Assembly: GCA_964654415.1 (NCBI GenBank)
Contig: CAZZIP010000010.1
Coordinates: 1-64,000 of the forward strand
DNA length: 64,000 nt
From: Methylohalobius sp964654415
GTDB lineage: Bacteria > Pseudomonadota > Gammaproteobacteria > Methylococcales > Methylothermaceae
Direction of reading: 5' to 3'
Shown: one piece after another, positions 1 through 7,651 of the stretch
How the letters are laid out: each line of letters starts with the position of its first letter
How positions within the stretch are numbered: position 1 is the first letter of the stretch
Program-made: the position numbers and the translations under genes
Notes under the pieces: model-generated
What the model saw: only the letters and a program-made list of their open reading frames with translations
Told to the model about the DNA's origin: nothing
Databases searched by the model: none

Positions 1-904
1 GAAAAAACCACGCCAGCGCCGCCTCGGTCTTGCCCGAGCCGGTATCGGACTCGACAAGCAGCAGGCGGGTGTCCTCGCCCACGTCGAGGGACTGCGCCAG
101 CGCCTGCTGCAGGGGCGTGGGCGCAAAGTCAAATACTTGGGCAAAAGCCTTCGAATGGCGACCGATGGGGGAAATGAGGCCAATGACCCGCAATGCGCGT
201 TCGGCGGCTTGGGCCGCAACGGCCTGGCGGTCCTCGGCAGGGTCACGCCGGAAGGGAAAGAATTGGGTGTCGGAGGCGATCCAGTCAGCCAGCATCACGA
301 GGCCCGCGAAGCGCTGTTGCAGCGCTGGGGTCGCATCGATGGGCTCGGCCTTGCCGTCGAAAGCATGCGGGAAGGCCTCGCGCACAGCAAGGGCCAGCGC
401 ATCGAGAGCGGCCAGCGGATCGTAACCCTGTGTCGGCTGCCATATTTTGCGGGCGACCCGATCGACACTAGAACTCCGATAGTCGTTCTCGATCGACACC
501 GGACGGCCATGGTGGGAGAGGCTGGCGATGAGCATTTGCGTGGCCTGTTCCTCATCCTTGAACCAGCCGACGATGTCGATCATAAGCGCTGCCCACTCTT
601 TCGGCCAATCCTGCAGTTCCCACAACAACGCCAGCGCTTCCATGACATGGCCTGCCGTTTCCTTGGCAGCCGGATCGGCCTTGGCCTGAAAGCCGACGTT
701 GCACTTGCCGAAATCATGCAAGTAGGCCATCACCGCCAGCCGGTCTTTCTGTGCGGAGGTGAGACTTAAGGCCCAGCGCGCCAGGTTGGGCAGATCGAGC
801 AAAGCACGCAGGACTACCGCCACATCCAAACAATGATCGGCGAGCGGATGCCGAGTACCCTCTGGCCCAAGTTTTCCCCAAGGGACGGCTATATTGGCGT
901 TCAA
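1..904 (-). CDS. cas3: CRISPR-associated helicase/nuclease Cas3, N-terminal part (runs off the left edge)
   Basis: This is the 5' part (301 codons) of Cas3, the nuclease-helicase that degrades DNA marked by Cascade in type I CRISPR systems. An N-terminal HD domain is visible: H19 and H24, the HD pair in LHDFGK (H63, D64), H86, H131-H132 and the LADWIAS segment near residue 207. It is followed by helicase motif I, SDTGSGKTEAAL, near residues 286-297. The start is TTG at 904, chosen because GAGGAGG lies six bases upstream and the reading frame is open from there. The rest of the helicase and any other cas genes lie beyond position 1. HD placed before the helicase excludes subtypes with a C-terminal HD; the WGK..HPL opening looks most like I-E, but the subtype is inference. 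No CRISPR repeats are seen inside the window. Confidence 0.88.
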   Translation of the reverse strand, partial: MNANIAVPWGKLGPEGTRHPLADHCLDVAVVLRALLDLPNLARWALSLTSAQKDRLAVMAYLHDFGKCNVGFQAKADPAAKETAGHVMEALALLWELQDWPKEWAALMIDIVGWFKDEEQATQMLIASLSHHGRPVSIENDYRSSSVDRVARKIWQPTQGYDPLAALDALALAVREAFPHAFDGKAEPIDATPALQQRFAGLVMLADWIASDTQFFPFRRDPAEDRQAVAAQAAERALRVIGLISPIGRHSKAFAQVFDFAPTPLQQALAQSLDVGEDTRLLLVESDTGSGKTEAALAWFF

Positions 905-917
905 GAGCAGCCTCCTC

Positions 918-937
918 TAGCAATAGCTTTTTGCTAT
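918..937 (-). promoter_or_regulatory. Inverted repeat in the cas3 leader, next to the ribosome binding site
   Basis: TAGCAA and TTGCTA are separated by seven bases. An overlapping alternative hairpin pairs ATAGC with GCTAT around a run of five T. It directly abuts the cas3 Shine-Dalgarno GAGGAGG (911-917 on the minus strand), so it could be an operator or an RNA hairpin that affects translation. Function is inference only. The rest of 905-1130 shows no gene or repeat that I can support. Confidence 0.35.
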
Positions 938-1130
938 GACGCCAGTGAACCATTTTAAGGATAGACCAGTTGCTGTATGCAACTTGCGGCGCCAGCCAAG
1001 GCTTAGCTTTACCAAAGGGAGAATTAAGGCACTCTACGCCCGGCTGTAAGTCCGTTGAAGCTGCACAAGCCGATTGGCTAAGCGGTTTCTGCTTGTGAGC
1101 AGCTATCCCTACAAGGCGCCGAGGAAAGCG

Positions 1131-1310
1131 CTACTCGTGCCTGCGATACCACTCGATGAGCTCCCGCATCGCCTGCCAGCCGGCATAAATCACTATCGGC
1201 GTGATCAGCGCCTCCTGCCAGCCCACCCAGCCTGGAGTCTCATCAGTGAGGACGATTAGGATCCAACTGGCCACCAAAAGCGTCAAGGAAGTCAACAAGC
1301 GTCCAAACAT
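1131..1310 (-). CDS. Small two-helix membrane protein, unknown function (59 aa)
   Basis: An open frame of 59 codons begins ATG TTT GGA, with a GGGGGAG ribosome binding site just upstream, and ends WYRRHE-TAG. The product has a hydrophobic stretch at about residues 5-22 (LLTSLTLLVASWILIVL), a short polar turn with DETPGW, a second apolar segment at about 33-47, and a basic C-terminus, which fits a small inner-membrane protein. It is divergent from the SUF operon and shares its intergenic promoter region. The TATAAT-like box at 1337-1344 is palindromic and could serve either strand. I do not recognise the family. The evidence for a real gene is the ribosome binding site and the membrane-protein-like composition. 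Confidence 0.55.
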   Translation of the reverse strand: MFGRLLTSLTLLVASWILIVLTDETPGWVGWQEALITPIVIYAGWQAMRELIEWYRRHE

Positions 1311-1409
1311 CGGCTCCCCCTCATCTCTGCAAAGCCATTATAATCAAACCCTGTTTGACCCAAAGCCGCTCGCCTTAAGAAGGATAGCCAAGAGCGTTAA
1401 ACCAAGACC

Positions 1410-1444
1410 TTTACTTGGGAATTATTCAGGACTAAAATAGTCCT
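1410..1444 (+). promoter_or_regulatory. SUF operon promoter with IscR-type palindromic operator
   Basis: A -35 box TTTACT (1410-1415) and a -10 box TAAAAT (1433-1438) are 17 bases apart. The -10 box lies inside the palindrome AGGACTAAAATAGTCCT (1428-1444). The core GACT-AAAAT-AGTC closely matches the known type 1 IscR site (GACT RWWWY AGTC). Because the palindrome covers the -10 box, a bound Rrf2 protein should block transcription. The likely regulator is the Rrf2 gene immediately downstream, which would give negative autoregulation in response to Fe-S supply. Confidence 0.75.
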
Positions 1445-1472
1445 AAAAAGAAATCCTACGGAACTCATTGAA

Positions 1473-1925
1473 ATGTTACGCCTGAGCAAGTTGGCCGACT
1501 ACGCCATCGTCATCGCCTGTCATAGCGCTAGGGAGCCGCAGCAAACCCATACTGCGGTGGAAATTTCCCGATCCGTCAATATTGCCTTGCCGACTGTACA
1601 GAAGATCTTAAAACGGCTAAATCAGGCAGGCCTCTTTCAATCCGAACGGGGTCCTCACGGTGGTTATCGGCTGGCTAAGCGACCGGAACAAATCAGCGTT
1701 GCTGACATCATCGCGGCGATGGATGGGCCGATTGGCTTGACCGAATGCAGCCTGGCGGAAAACCATTGCCAACAGGCTCAGGGTTGTGACATCCGCAGCA
1801 ACTTGGCGCTCATCAACCGCGCGATCCGAATCGCCTTGGAAACAGTCACCCTGGCGGACATGGTCAAACCAATACCGCAGGAGATCCCAATTTCCCTAGA
1901 AGGTCTCCATGCCAACTTACGCTAA
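1473..1925 (+). CDS. Rrf2-family SUF operon regulator (SufR/IscR-like)
   Basis: This 150-residue winged-helix regulator of the Rrf2 family resembles the proteobacterial SUF-system regulators. The N-terminal MLRLSKLADYA and the recognition region SVNIALPTVQKILKRL are typical. A wing with GPHGGYRL is followed by three cysteines, C92, C99 and C105, spaced like the cluster ligands of IscR, so it probably binds a 2Fe-2S cluster and senses cluster status. It is the first gene of the suf operon, 20 bases before sufB, behind a promoter covered by an IscR-type palindrome. By inference it represses the operon when holo, or the reverse. The start ATG has only a weak ribosome binding site (ACGGAA). Confidence 0.88.
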   Translation: MLRLSKLADYAIVIACHSAREPQQTHTAVEISRSVNIALPTVQKILKRLNQAGLFQSERGPHGGYRLAKRPEQISVADIIAAMDGPIGLTECSLAENHCQQAQGCDIRSNLALINRAIRIALETVTLADMVKPIPQEIPISLEGLHANLR

Positions 1926-1945
1926 ATCGCTTTCGGAGCCTCCAC

Positions 1946-3385
1946 ATGGCAGCAAATCGTAAAGAATTGGAAAAACTGATCGGCCGAGAATACCGGGAAG
2001 GCTTTGTCACAGAGGTGGAAGAAGACCGCCTCCCCCCCGGCCTGAACGAGGACATCATCTACGCCTTGTCAGCTAAGAAAAAAGAGCCCGAGTGGATGAC
2101 GCAGTGGCGCCTAAACGCTTTCCGGCACTGGCTGAAAATGGCAGAACCCCACTGGGCGCACATCCAGTACCACCCCATCGATTACCAGGCGATCAGCTAT
2201 TACGCTGCCCCCAAGCAGGGACCCAAAAGCTTAAACGAAGTCGATCCCAAGCTGCTTGAGACTTTCGACAAGCTGGGCATCCCCCTGCACGAACGGGCGC
2301 GCCTTTCGGGAGTGGCGGTGGACGCGGTGTTCGACAGCGTCTCGGTGGCCACTACCTTCAAGGAAACCCTCGCCAAAGCCGGGGTGATCTTCTGTCCGAT
2401 CTCTGAAGCGATCCGCGATTATCCCGAACTGGTGCGCCAATACCTAGGTTCAGTGGTGCCGCCCCAGGACAACTTCTTTGCCGCCTTAAACTCGGCGGTG
2501 TTCTCCGACGGTTCCTTCGTCTACGTCCCTAAAGGAGTGCGCTGCCCCTTGGAGCTTTCCACCTATTTCCGCATCAATGCGGCCAAGACCGGCCAGTTCG
2601 AGCGCACGTTGATCATCGCCGACGAAGGCGCTTACGTGTCGTATCTTGAAGGTTGCACTGCCCCCATGCGCGACGAAAACCAGCTCCACGCTGCAGTCGT
2701 CGAACTGATTGCCCTCAAAGACGCCCAGATCAAGTACTCCACGGTCCAGAACTGGTATCCGGGCGACGAGCAGGGCCGCGGCGGGATCTACAACTTCGTC
2801 ACCAAACGCGGCGAATGCCGCGGGGAGCGGGCCAAGATCTCCTGGACTCAGGTCGAGACCGGCTCGGCCATCACCTGGAAGTACCCGAGCTGCATCCTGC
2901 GTGGCGACGGCTCGGTGGGAGAGTTCTACTCGGTGGCGGTCACCAACCACTTCCAACAGGCCGACACCGGCACCAAGATGATCCACATCGGCAAAAACAC
3001 CAAAAGCACCATCATCGCCAAGGGCATCTCCGCCGGACGCGCTCAGAACAGCTACCGCGGCCTGGTGAAGGTGTTAAAAAGCGCCGAAGGGGCGCGCAAC
3101 TACACCCAGTGCGACTCGCTGCTGATCGGCGACCGCTGCGGCGCCCACACCTTTCCCTACATCGAGGTCAAGCAGCCCAAGGCGGTGGTGGAGCACGAAG
3201 CCACCACCTCTAAGATCAGCGACGAGCAGCTGTTCTATTGCCGAAGCCGCGGGATTTCCGCCGAGGATGCGGTGTCGATGATCGTCAACGGCTTCTGCAA
3301 GGAAGTCTTCAAAGAACTGCCGATGGAGTTCGCGGTGGAAGCCCAGAACCTGTTGGGAGTCAGTCTGGAAGGGAGCGTAGGTTGA
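1946..3385 (+). CDS. sufB: Fe-S cluster assembly scaffold SufB
   Basis: SufB (479 residues, the usual length) is the scaffold subunit of the SufBC2D complex, on which new Fe-S clusters are built in the cytoplasm. Family landmarks are visible: the N-terminal region with FRHWLKMAEPHWA, the beta-helix core with VPKGVRCPLELSTYFRIN, and the C-terminal segment NYTQCDSLLIGDRCGAHT followed by EHEATTSKISDEQLFYCRSRGI, split here across the core. It lies six bases before sufC. The start follows GGAGCC and gives the family N-terminus. Confidence 0.96.
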   Translation: MAANRKELEKLIGREYREGFVTEVEEDRLPPGLNEDIIYALSAKKKEPEWMTQWRLNAFRHWLKMAEPHWAHIQYHPIDYQAISYYAAPKQGPKSLNEVDPKLLETFDKLGIPLHERARLSGVAVDAVFDSVSVATTFKETLAKAGVIFCPISEAIRDYPELVRQYLGSVVPPQDNFFAALNSAVFSDGSFVYVPKGVRCPLELSTYFRINAAKTGQFERTLIIADEGAYVSYLEGCTAPMRDENQLHAAVVELIALKDAQIKYSTVQNWYPGDEQGRGGIYNFVTKRGECRGERAKISWTQVETGSAITWKYPSCILRGDGSVGEFYSVAVTNHFQQADTGTKMIHIGKNTKSTIIAKGISAGRAQNSYRGLVKVLKSAEGARNYTQCDSLLIGDRCGAHTFPYIEVKQPKAVVEHEATTSKISDEQLFYCRSRGISAEDAVSMIVNGFCKEVFKELPMEFAVEAQNLLGVSLEGSVG

Positions 3386-3391
3386 TCAGTC

Positions 3392-4168
3392 ATGAGCCAA
3401 AACAACGTGTTATTGAAGATCGAAAATCTCCACGCTGAAGTAGAAGGCAAACCCATTCTTAAAGGGATCAACCTGAGCTTGGACTTCGGTCAGATCCACG
3501 CCATCATGGGACCGAACGGTTCCGGAAAAAGCACCTTGGCCAACGTCCTGGCCGGGCGCGAGGGCTTTACAGTGACTTCCGGCCGGATCTGGTACCAAGG
3601 CCAAGACCTTTTGGCCATGTCGCCGGAGGAACGCGCCTGCGCCGGGCTGTTTTTAGGCTTCCAGTATCCGGTGGAGATCCCGGGGGTCAGCAACATCTAT
3701 TTTCTCAAAGCTGCCTTGAACGCCATCCGCAAACATCGGGGCGAACCGGAAGTAGACGCGCTGGAGTTCATCCAGTTGGTCAAGGAGAAAGTCAGGCAGA
3801 TGGGCATGGATGAGCAGTTTTTATACCGGGCTGTCAACGAGGGTTTCTCCGGCGGCGAGAAAAAGCGCAACGAGATCCTGCAAATGCTGGTGCTGGAACC
3901 GACTTTGTGCGTACTGGATGAGATCGACTCTGGCCTAGACATCGACGCCCTCAAGATAGTCGCCGCCGGGATCAATGCCCAGCGTACCCCTAAGCGCGGT
4001 TTTCTGCTGGTGACTCATTACCAGCGCCTGCTCGACTACATCACCCCAGACGTCATCCACGTCATCGCGGATGGGCGCATTGTCAAATCGGGCGGACCGG
4101 AATTGGCCCGAGAATTGGAAAGCAAAGGCTACGGCTGGATCGAGCACGCTCAAGAGGTAGTCCTATGA
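3392..4168 (+). CDS. sufC: Fe-S cluster assembly ATPase SufC
   Basis: SufC (258 residues) is the ABC-type ATPase that drives conformational change in SufBC2D. Walker A GPNGSGKS is at residues 40-47, the signature FSGGEKKR follows, and Walker B is CVLDEIDSGLDID. There is no membrane domain, as expected for SufC rather than a transporter ATPase. It begins six bases after sufB and its stop overlaps the sufD start (ATGA), which suggests coupled translation and fixed stoichiometry. Confidence 0.97.
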   Translation: MSQNNVLLKIENLHAEVEGKPILKGINLSLDFGQIHAIMGPNGSGKSTLANVLAGREGFTVTSGRIWYQGQDLLAMSPEERACAGLFLGFQYPVEIPGVSNIYFLKAALNAIRKHRGEPEVDALEFIQLVKEKVRQMGMDEQFLYRAVNEGFSGGEKKRNEILQMLVLEPTLCVLDEIDSGLDIDALKIVAAGINAQRTPKRGFLLVTHYQRLLDYITPDVIHVIADGRIVKSGGPELARELESKGYGWIEHAQEVVL

Positions 4169-5463
4169 GCCTGGCGGCTGAATCATTCACCGATTATCAG
4201 CGCAGCGCCGAGCGTCTGGCACGCCAAAGCCCAGCTTGGTTGGCCGGCTTGCGCCAGCAGGCTCTGGCGCGCTTTGTGGGGTCAGGATTTCCTTCTCCAC
4301 GTCAGGAGGAATGGAAATACACCAACGTCGCCCCAATCGAGCGCAAACGCTTTGCCTTGGCAGAAACCTCGGGAAACGCGAATGCCGATTGGGTCCAGTC
4401 TAAGCTGCTTTCCAATTGCTGGCACCTGGTGCTGATCGACGGACAAGTGGCGTGGGAGTTTTCCCAACTGCCCAAGCAAGATCAGACGATCGTTTCCAAC
4501 CTGGGTACTGCCTTACTTTGCCATCAGGAGTTGACGGCCAGAGGATTCGGTCAAGCGGTGGACGACAACCATGGCTTCATCGACTTTAACACCGCTCTGT
4601 TTCAGGACGGAGCGCTGATCTACTTAAGCGGCGGCGCGCACCTTGAGCAACCGATCCAGATTCTGCATGTCCAGACCCAGGCTGCCGCGATACCAACCCG
4701 CCATCTGATCATCCTAGAAGAAGGCGCCGCCGCCACGGTGATCGAAACCTATGTCGGGACCGATGCGGGGGGACTGTCCGCCCACGTCAGCGAAGCGCTG
4801 CTCGGCCCGAGCAGTCGCCTTAAACACTTCAAAATTCAACAAGAGTCAGATACGGCTTTCCATTTCGGCGGGCTGTACGTGAAGCAGGGACCTAACTCTC
4901 ATTTCAACCAAACCCAATTCGCCTTGGGCGGCTTTCTGGCCCGCAGCGAAATCCACGTGAGTTTAGGCGAAGGCAGTCGGTGCACCCTCGACGGTCTCCA
5001 TTGGGCCAACGGCCGCCGCCACCTAGACAGCCATACCCTAATCGTCCATGCCGCCCCGGGCGGCACCAGCCGGGAAACTTACAAAGCTTTGGCCGAAGGC
5101 TCAGGCCGCAGCGTCTTCCAGGGCCGGATCGTGGTGCAGCCGGGAGCACAAAAAACCGACGCCGCCATGGAGAACAAAAACTTGCTTTTGTCGGAGGCCG
5201 CCGAGGTGGACAGCAAACCCCAATTGGAGATCTATGCCGACGACGTCCGCTGCAGCCACGGCGTCAGCGTGGGCCAGTTGGACGAAGACGCCTTGTTCTA
5301 TCTCCAAACCCGCGGTATCAGACCCAAAGCCGCCCGCCAGCTTCTGATCTACGGCTTCGTCAACACTTTGATCGAGGCGGTTCCAGTGGCCTCTTTGCGC
5401 ACCTTTTTGCACCGGGAACTAGACCACCGCTTCGACGCCATCGAGCTGGAAAATACCTTATGA
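4165..5463 (+). CDS. sufD: Fe-S cluster assembly protein SufD
   Basis: SufD (432 residues) is the SufB paralogue that pairs with it in the SufBC2D scaffold and is needed for iron acquisition. The N-terminal helical region contains PSPRQEEWKYTN, typical of the family, and the C-terminal half carries KTDAAMENKNLLLSEAAEVD and CSHGVSVGQLDEDALFYLQT, each shared with SufB and SufD proteins. Both ends overlap neighbouring genes by four bases (ATGA with sufC and with sufS), consistent with translational coupling. Confidence 0.95.
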   Translation: MSLAAESFTDYQRSAERLARQSPAWLAGLRQQALARFVGSGFPSPRQEEWKYTNVAPIERKRFALAETSGNANADWVQSKLLSNCWHLVLIDGQVAWEFSQLPKQDQTIVSNLGTALLCHQELTARGFGQAVDDNHGFIDFNTALFQDGALIYLSGGAHLEQPIQILHVQTQAAAIPTRHLIILEEGAAATVIETYVGTDAGGLSAHVSEALLGPSSRLKHFKIQQESDTAFHFGGLYVKQGPNSHFNQTQFALGGFLARSEIHVSLGEGSRCTLDGLHWANGRRHLDSHTLIVHAAPGGTSRETYKALAEGSGRSVFQGRIVVQPGAQKTDAAMENKNLLLSEAAEVDSKPQLEIYADDVRCSHGVSVGQLDEDALFYLQTRGIRPKAARQLLIYGFVNTLIEAVPVASLRTFLHRELDHRFDAIELENTL

Positions 5464-6704
5464 GACAGACCGCAGTCCGCCCCTTAGCTTACCCCATCGA
5501 ATCGATCCGCGCCGATTTTCCCGCCTTGCACCAAAAAGTGCATGGGAAACCCTTGGTCTATCTGGACAACGCCGCCAGCGCCCAGAAACCGCGCCAAGTA
5601 ATCGATACCTTGGCCGAGTTCTACGCCCGCGATTACGCCAACGTCCACCGCGGCGTCCATACCTTAAGCGAGCGCGCCACTGCCCGCTTTGAAGCCGCGC
5701 GCGACAAAGTCCGGCGCTTCCTCAACGCCGCCTCGGCCGAGGAAATCGTGTTCGTGCGCGGAACCACCGAGGCCATCAACCTGGTGGCGCAGGCTTACGC
5801 CCGCCCCCGCTTGGAACCAGGCGACGAAGTATTGATCTCCGCCATGGAACACCATTCCAACATCGTCCCATGGCAGATGGTGTGCCAGCAAACCGGCGCC
5901 AGGCTCAAAGTTGCTCCCATCGACGAACGAGGCGAGCTACTTATGGAGGCGTTTGAAAAGCTTTTGGGGCCACGCACCAAACTGGTAGCCGTCGCCCACA
6001 TGTCCAACGCCTTAGGCACCATCAATCCGGTGGCCAAGATCGTCGCCCTAGCCCACGCGCGCGGCATACCGGTGCTCGTAGACGGCGCCCAAGCCGTGCC
6101 CCATTTGCGCGTGGACGTCCAAGCCCTAGGCTGCGACTTCTACGCTTTTTCCGGCCACAAGCTTTACGGTCCTTCCGGCATCGGTGTGCTCTACGGCAAG
6201 CGCAAGCTGCTTGAGGCCATGCCGCCTTGGCAAGGCGGAGGCGAGATGATTCGCAAGGTCACCTTCGAGGCCACCGAATACAACGTCCTGCCTTACAAGT
6301 TTGAAGCCGGCACCCCCGCGATCGCCGAGGCAGTAGGCTTGGGGGCGGCGATCGATTACGTAGAAAGCATCGGTCTTGAAACCATCTTCGCCTACGAACG
6401 CGAGCTTATCGAATACGCCACCGACCAGGCTCTCAAGATCGAGGGCTTGCGCCTATTGGGCACGGCCGCGCACAAGGGGGCGATCCTCTCCTTCGTGCTC
6501 GATGGCATCCACCCCCACGACCTAGGGACATTTCTGGATCATTATGGGATCGCCGTGCGCGCTGGTCATCACTGCGCCATGCCGGTGATGGATTTCTTCA
6601 AGGTGCCGGCTACTACCCGGGCTTCGTTTGCTTTGTATAACACTCACCAGGAAGTCGATTCGCTCATCGCTGCCCTACGAGAAATCGTCAAGGTGTTTCG
6701 CTGA
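5460..6704 (+). CDS. sufS: Cysteine desulfurase SufS
   Basis: SufS (414 residues) is the PLP enzyme that releases sulfur from L-cysteine as a persulfide for cluster assembly. YLDNAASAQKP lies near the N-terminus. The PLP lysine is in SGHKLYGPSG (K234) and the persulfide cysteine in RAGHHCAMP (C372). The frame is open far upstream, inside sufD; ATG at 5460 is chosen because it overlaps the sufD stop (ATGA) and gives the usual family length. No sufE is present; the sulfur acceptor is presumably SufU, whose gene overlaps by one base. Confidence 0.96.
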   Translation: MRQTAVRPLAYPIESIRADFPALHQKVHGKPLVYLDNAASAQKPRQVIDTLAEFYARDYANVHRGVHTLSERATARFEAARDKVRRFLNAASAEEIVFVRGTTEAINLVAQAYARPRLEPGDEVLISAMEHHSNIVPWQMVCQQTGARLKVAPIDERGELLMEAFEKLLGPRTKLVAVAHMSNALGTINPVAKIVALAHARGIPVLVDGAQAVPHLRVDVQALGCDFYAFSGHKLYGPSGIGVLYGKRKLLEAMPPWQGGGEMIRKVTFEATEYNVLPYKFEAGTPAIAEAVGLGAAIDYVESIGLETIFAYERELIEYATDQALKIEGLRLLGTAAHKGAILSFVLDGIHPHDLGTFLDHYGIAVRAGHHCAMPVMDFFKVPATTRASFALYNTHQEVDSLIAALREIVKVFR

Positions 6705-7156
6705 TGCTTGAGAACCTGAGAGAGCTGTATCAAGAAGTGGTCTTCGACCACAACCGTAACCCGCGCAACTTCCGCGCGATTGAAGACGCCGACCGGAAAA
6801 TCGAGGGCTTCAATCCCTTGTGCGGCGACCGCATCACCTTGTACCTCAAACTCGATGGCGACCACATCGCCGACATCGGCTTTCAGGGCCAAGGCTGCGC
6901 CATCTCCACCGCCTCGGCCTCGCTCATGACCGAGCTCGTCAAGGGCAAAACGCTTGATGAGGCAGAAAAGCTGTTTGCAACCTTCCACAGAATCGTCACC
7001 GGCCAGGACGATAGCCTAAAACTAGAGGAGCTTGGAAAGCTTGCGGTGCTGGCAGGGGTGCGCCAGTACCCTTCGCGGATCAAATGCGCCACCCTCCCCT
7101 GGCATTCCTTGGAAGCGGCGATCAAAGGCGAAGCAGAGACGGTGAGCACGGAGTAA
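6704..7156 (+). CDS. sufU: SUF-associated IscU/NifU-like protein SufU
   Basis: This 150-residue SufU-type protein receives sulfur from SufS or acts as an accessory scaffold. The conserved metal or cluster ligands are visible: C40 and D42 in PLCGD, C65 in GQGCAIS and C128 in IKCATLPW. The extra segment between C65 and C128 (about 60 residues) is the SufU-type spacing rather than IscU. The start ATG shares one base with the sufS stop (TGATG), which supports functional pairing. Whether it acts as a zinc-dependent sulfurtransferase, as in Bacillus, or as a scaffold cannot be decided from the sequence. Confidence 0.93.
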   Translation: MLENLRELYQEVVFDHNRNPRNFRAIEDADRKIEGFNPLCGDRITLYLKLDGDHIADIGFQGQGCAISTASASLMTELVKGKTLDEAEKLFATFHRIVTGQDDSLKLEELGKLAVLAGVRQYPSRIKCATLPWHSLEAAIKGEAETVSTE

Positions 7157-7161
7157 ACCCC

Positions 7162-7482
7162 ATGTCAGACTGGATCACGGTTTGCCCGGAAGAAGCCTTG
7201 CCGCCGGGCGAGCACCGGGTGGTGGAGCTGAACGGCATAGAGGTGGCGGTGTTCAACCTGGATGGAAAGTTTTACGCCATCGAGGATCGCTGCACCCACG
7301 ACGGAGCAGAGATCGCCAGCGGCACCCTTGAAGGGGACAATATCGTCTGCCCCCGCCACGGAGCCCGGTTCTGCCTCAAGACCGGGCGCGCGCTGACGCC
7401 GCCGGCTTATGAAGATTTGCATGTATTTCCGGTGCGGGTGGAAAACGGCCTAATCCAGATCCGCGACGACCGCTGGGATTGA
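7162..7482 (+). CDS. Rieske-type [2Fe-2S] ferredoxin of the SUF operon
   Basis: This 106-residue soluble Rieske protein has the ligand motifs C-T-H (in RCTHDGAEI) and C-P-R-H (in VCPRHGARF), the 2-Cys 2-His pattern of non-haem oxygenase-type ferredoxins. It is last in the suf operon, five bases after sufU. ATG at 7162 is chosen over an upstream in-frame start inside sufU because it gives the family N-terminus MSDWITVC. Such proteins often sit in SUF operons, but their role there is not settled. The last 63 bases recur almost exactly at 8322-8384. Confidence 0.9.
   Translation: MSDWITVCPEEALPPGEHRVVELNGIEVAVFNLDGKFYAIEDRCTHDGAEIASGTLEGDNIVCPRHGARFCLKTGRALTPPAYEDLHVFPVRVENGLIQIRDDRWD
7420..7482 (+). 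repeat. Direct repeat, copy 1 (3' end of the Rieske gene)
   Basis: These 63 bases (CATGTATTTCC to the stop codon) match 8322-8384 at 59 positions. Two differences are internal and two fall in the stop codon (TGA here, TAG there). The two copies flank the segment that carries the PD-(D/E)XK-like gene. Confidence 0.9.
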
Positions 7483-7617
7483 CCTCTCGCTTGCGCTCGA
7501 GGCAGGCTTCGCCCAGTGCTTTAGCGGCAAGCGTTCGAGTGCCAAAGGTAAGCCCTTGGGCCAGTCTAAGGCCGCCTAAAGCAAAAGCAGATCCAAAACA
7601 TGCGCCGTCCACTGGAA

Positions 7618-7641
7618 GGGCGACCGGCTGGTCGCCCCTAC
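7618..7641. repeat. Palindrome ending in GCCCCTAC, copy 1
   Basis: GGGCGACC and GGTCGCCC pair around GGCT, then CTAC follows. Together with similar palindromes at 14739-14763 and 15124-15149 it forms a small family: different stem sequences, same GCCCCTAC right end. It lies between the Rieske gene and the nuclease-like gene, in non-coding sequence. It could also act as a hairpin terminator of the suf operon, but no T-run follows. Confidence 0.6.
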
Positions 7642-7651
7642 CTTGCTGCGA

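Noticed and set aside
1040..1130. Possible tRNA-like sequence (GCCGATTGGCTAAGCGG...)
   Set aside because: No T-arm, acceptor pairing or anticodon arm of normal size could be found.
1..1130. CRISPR array
   Set aside because: No regularly spaced direct repeats are present in the window; only cas3 is seen.
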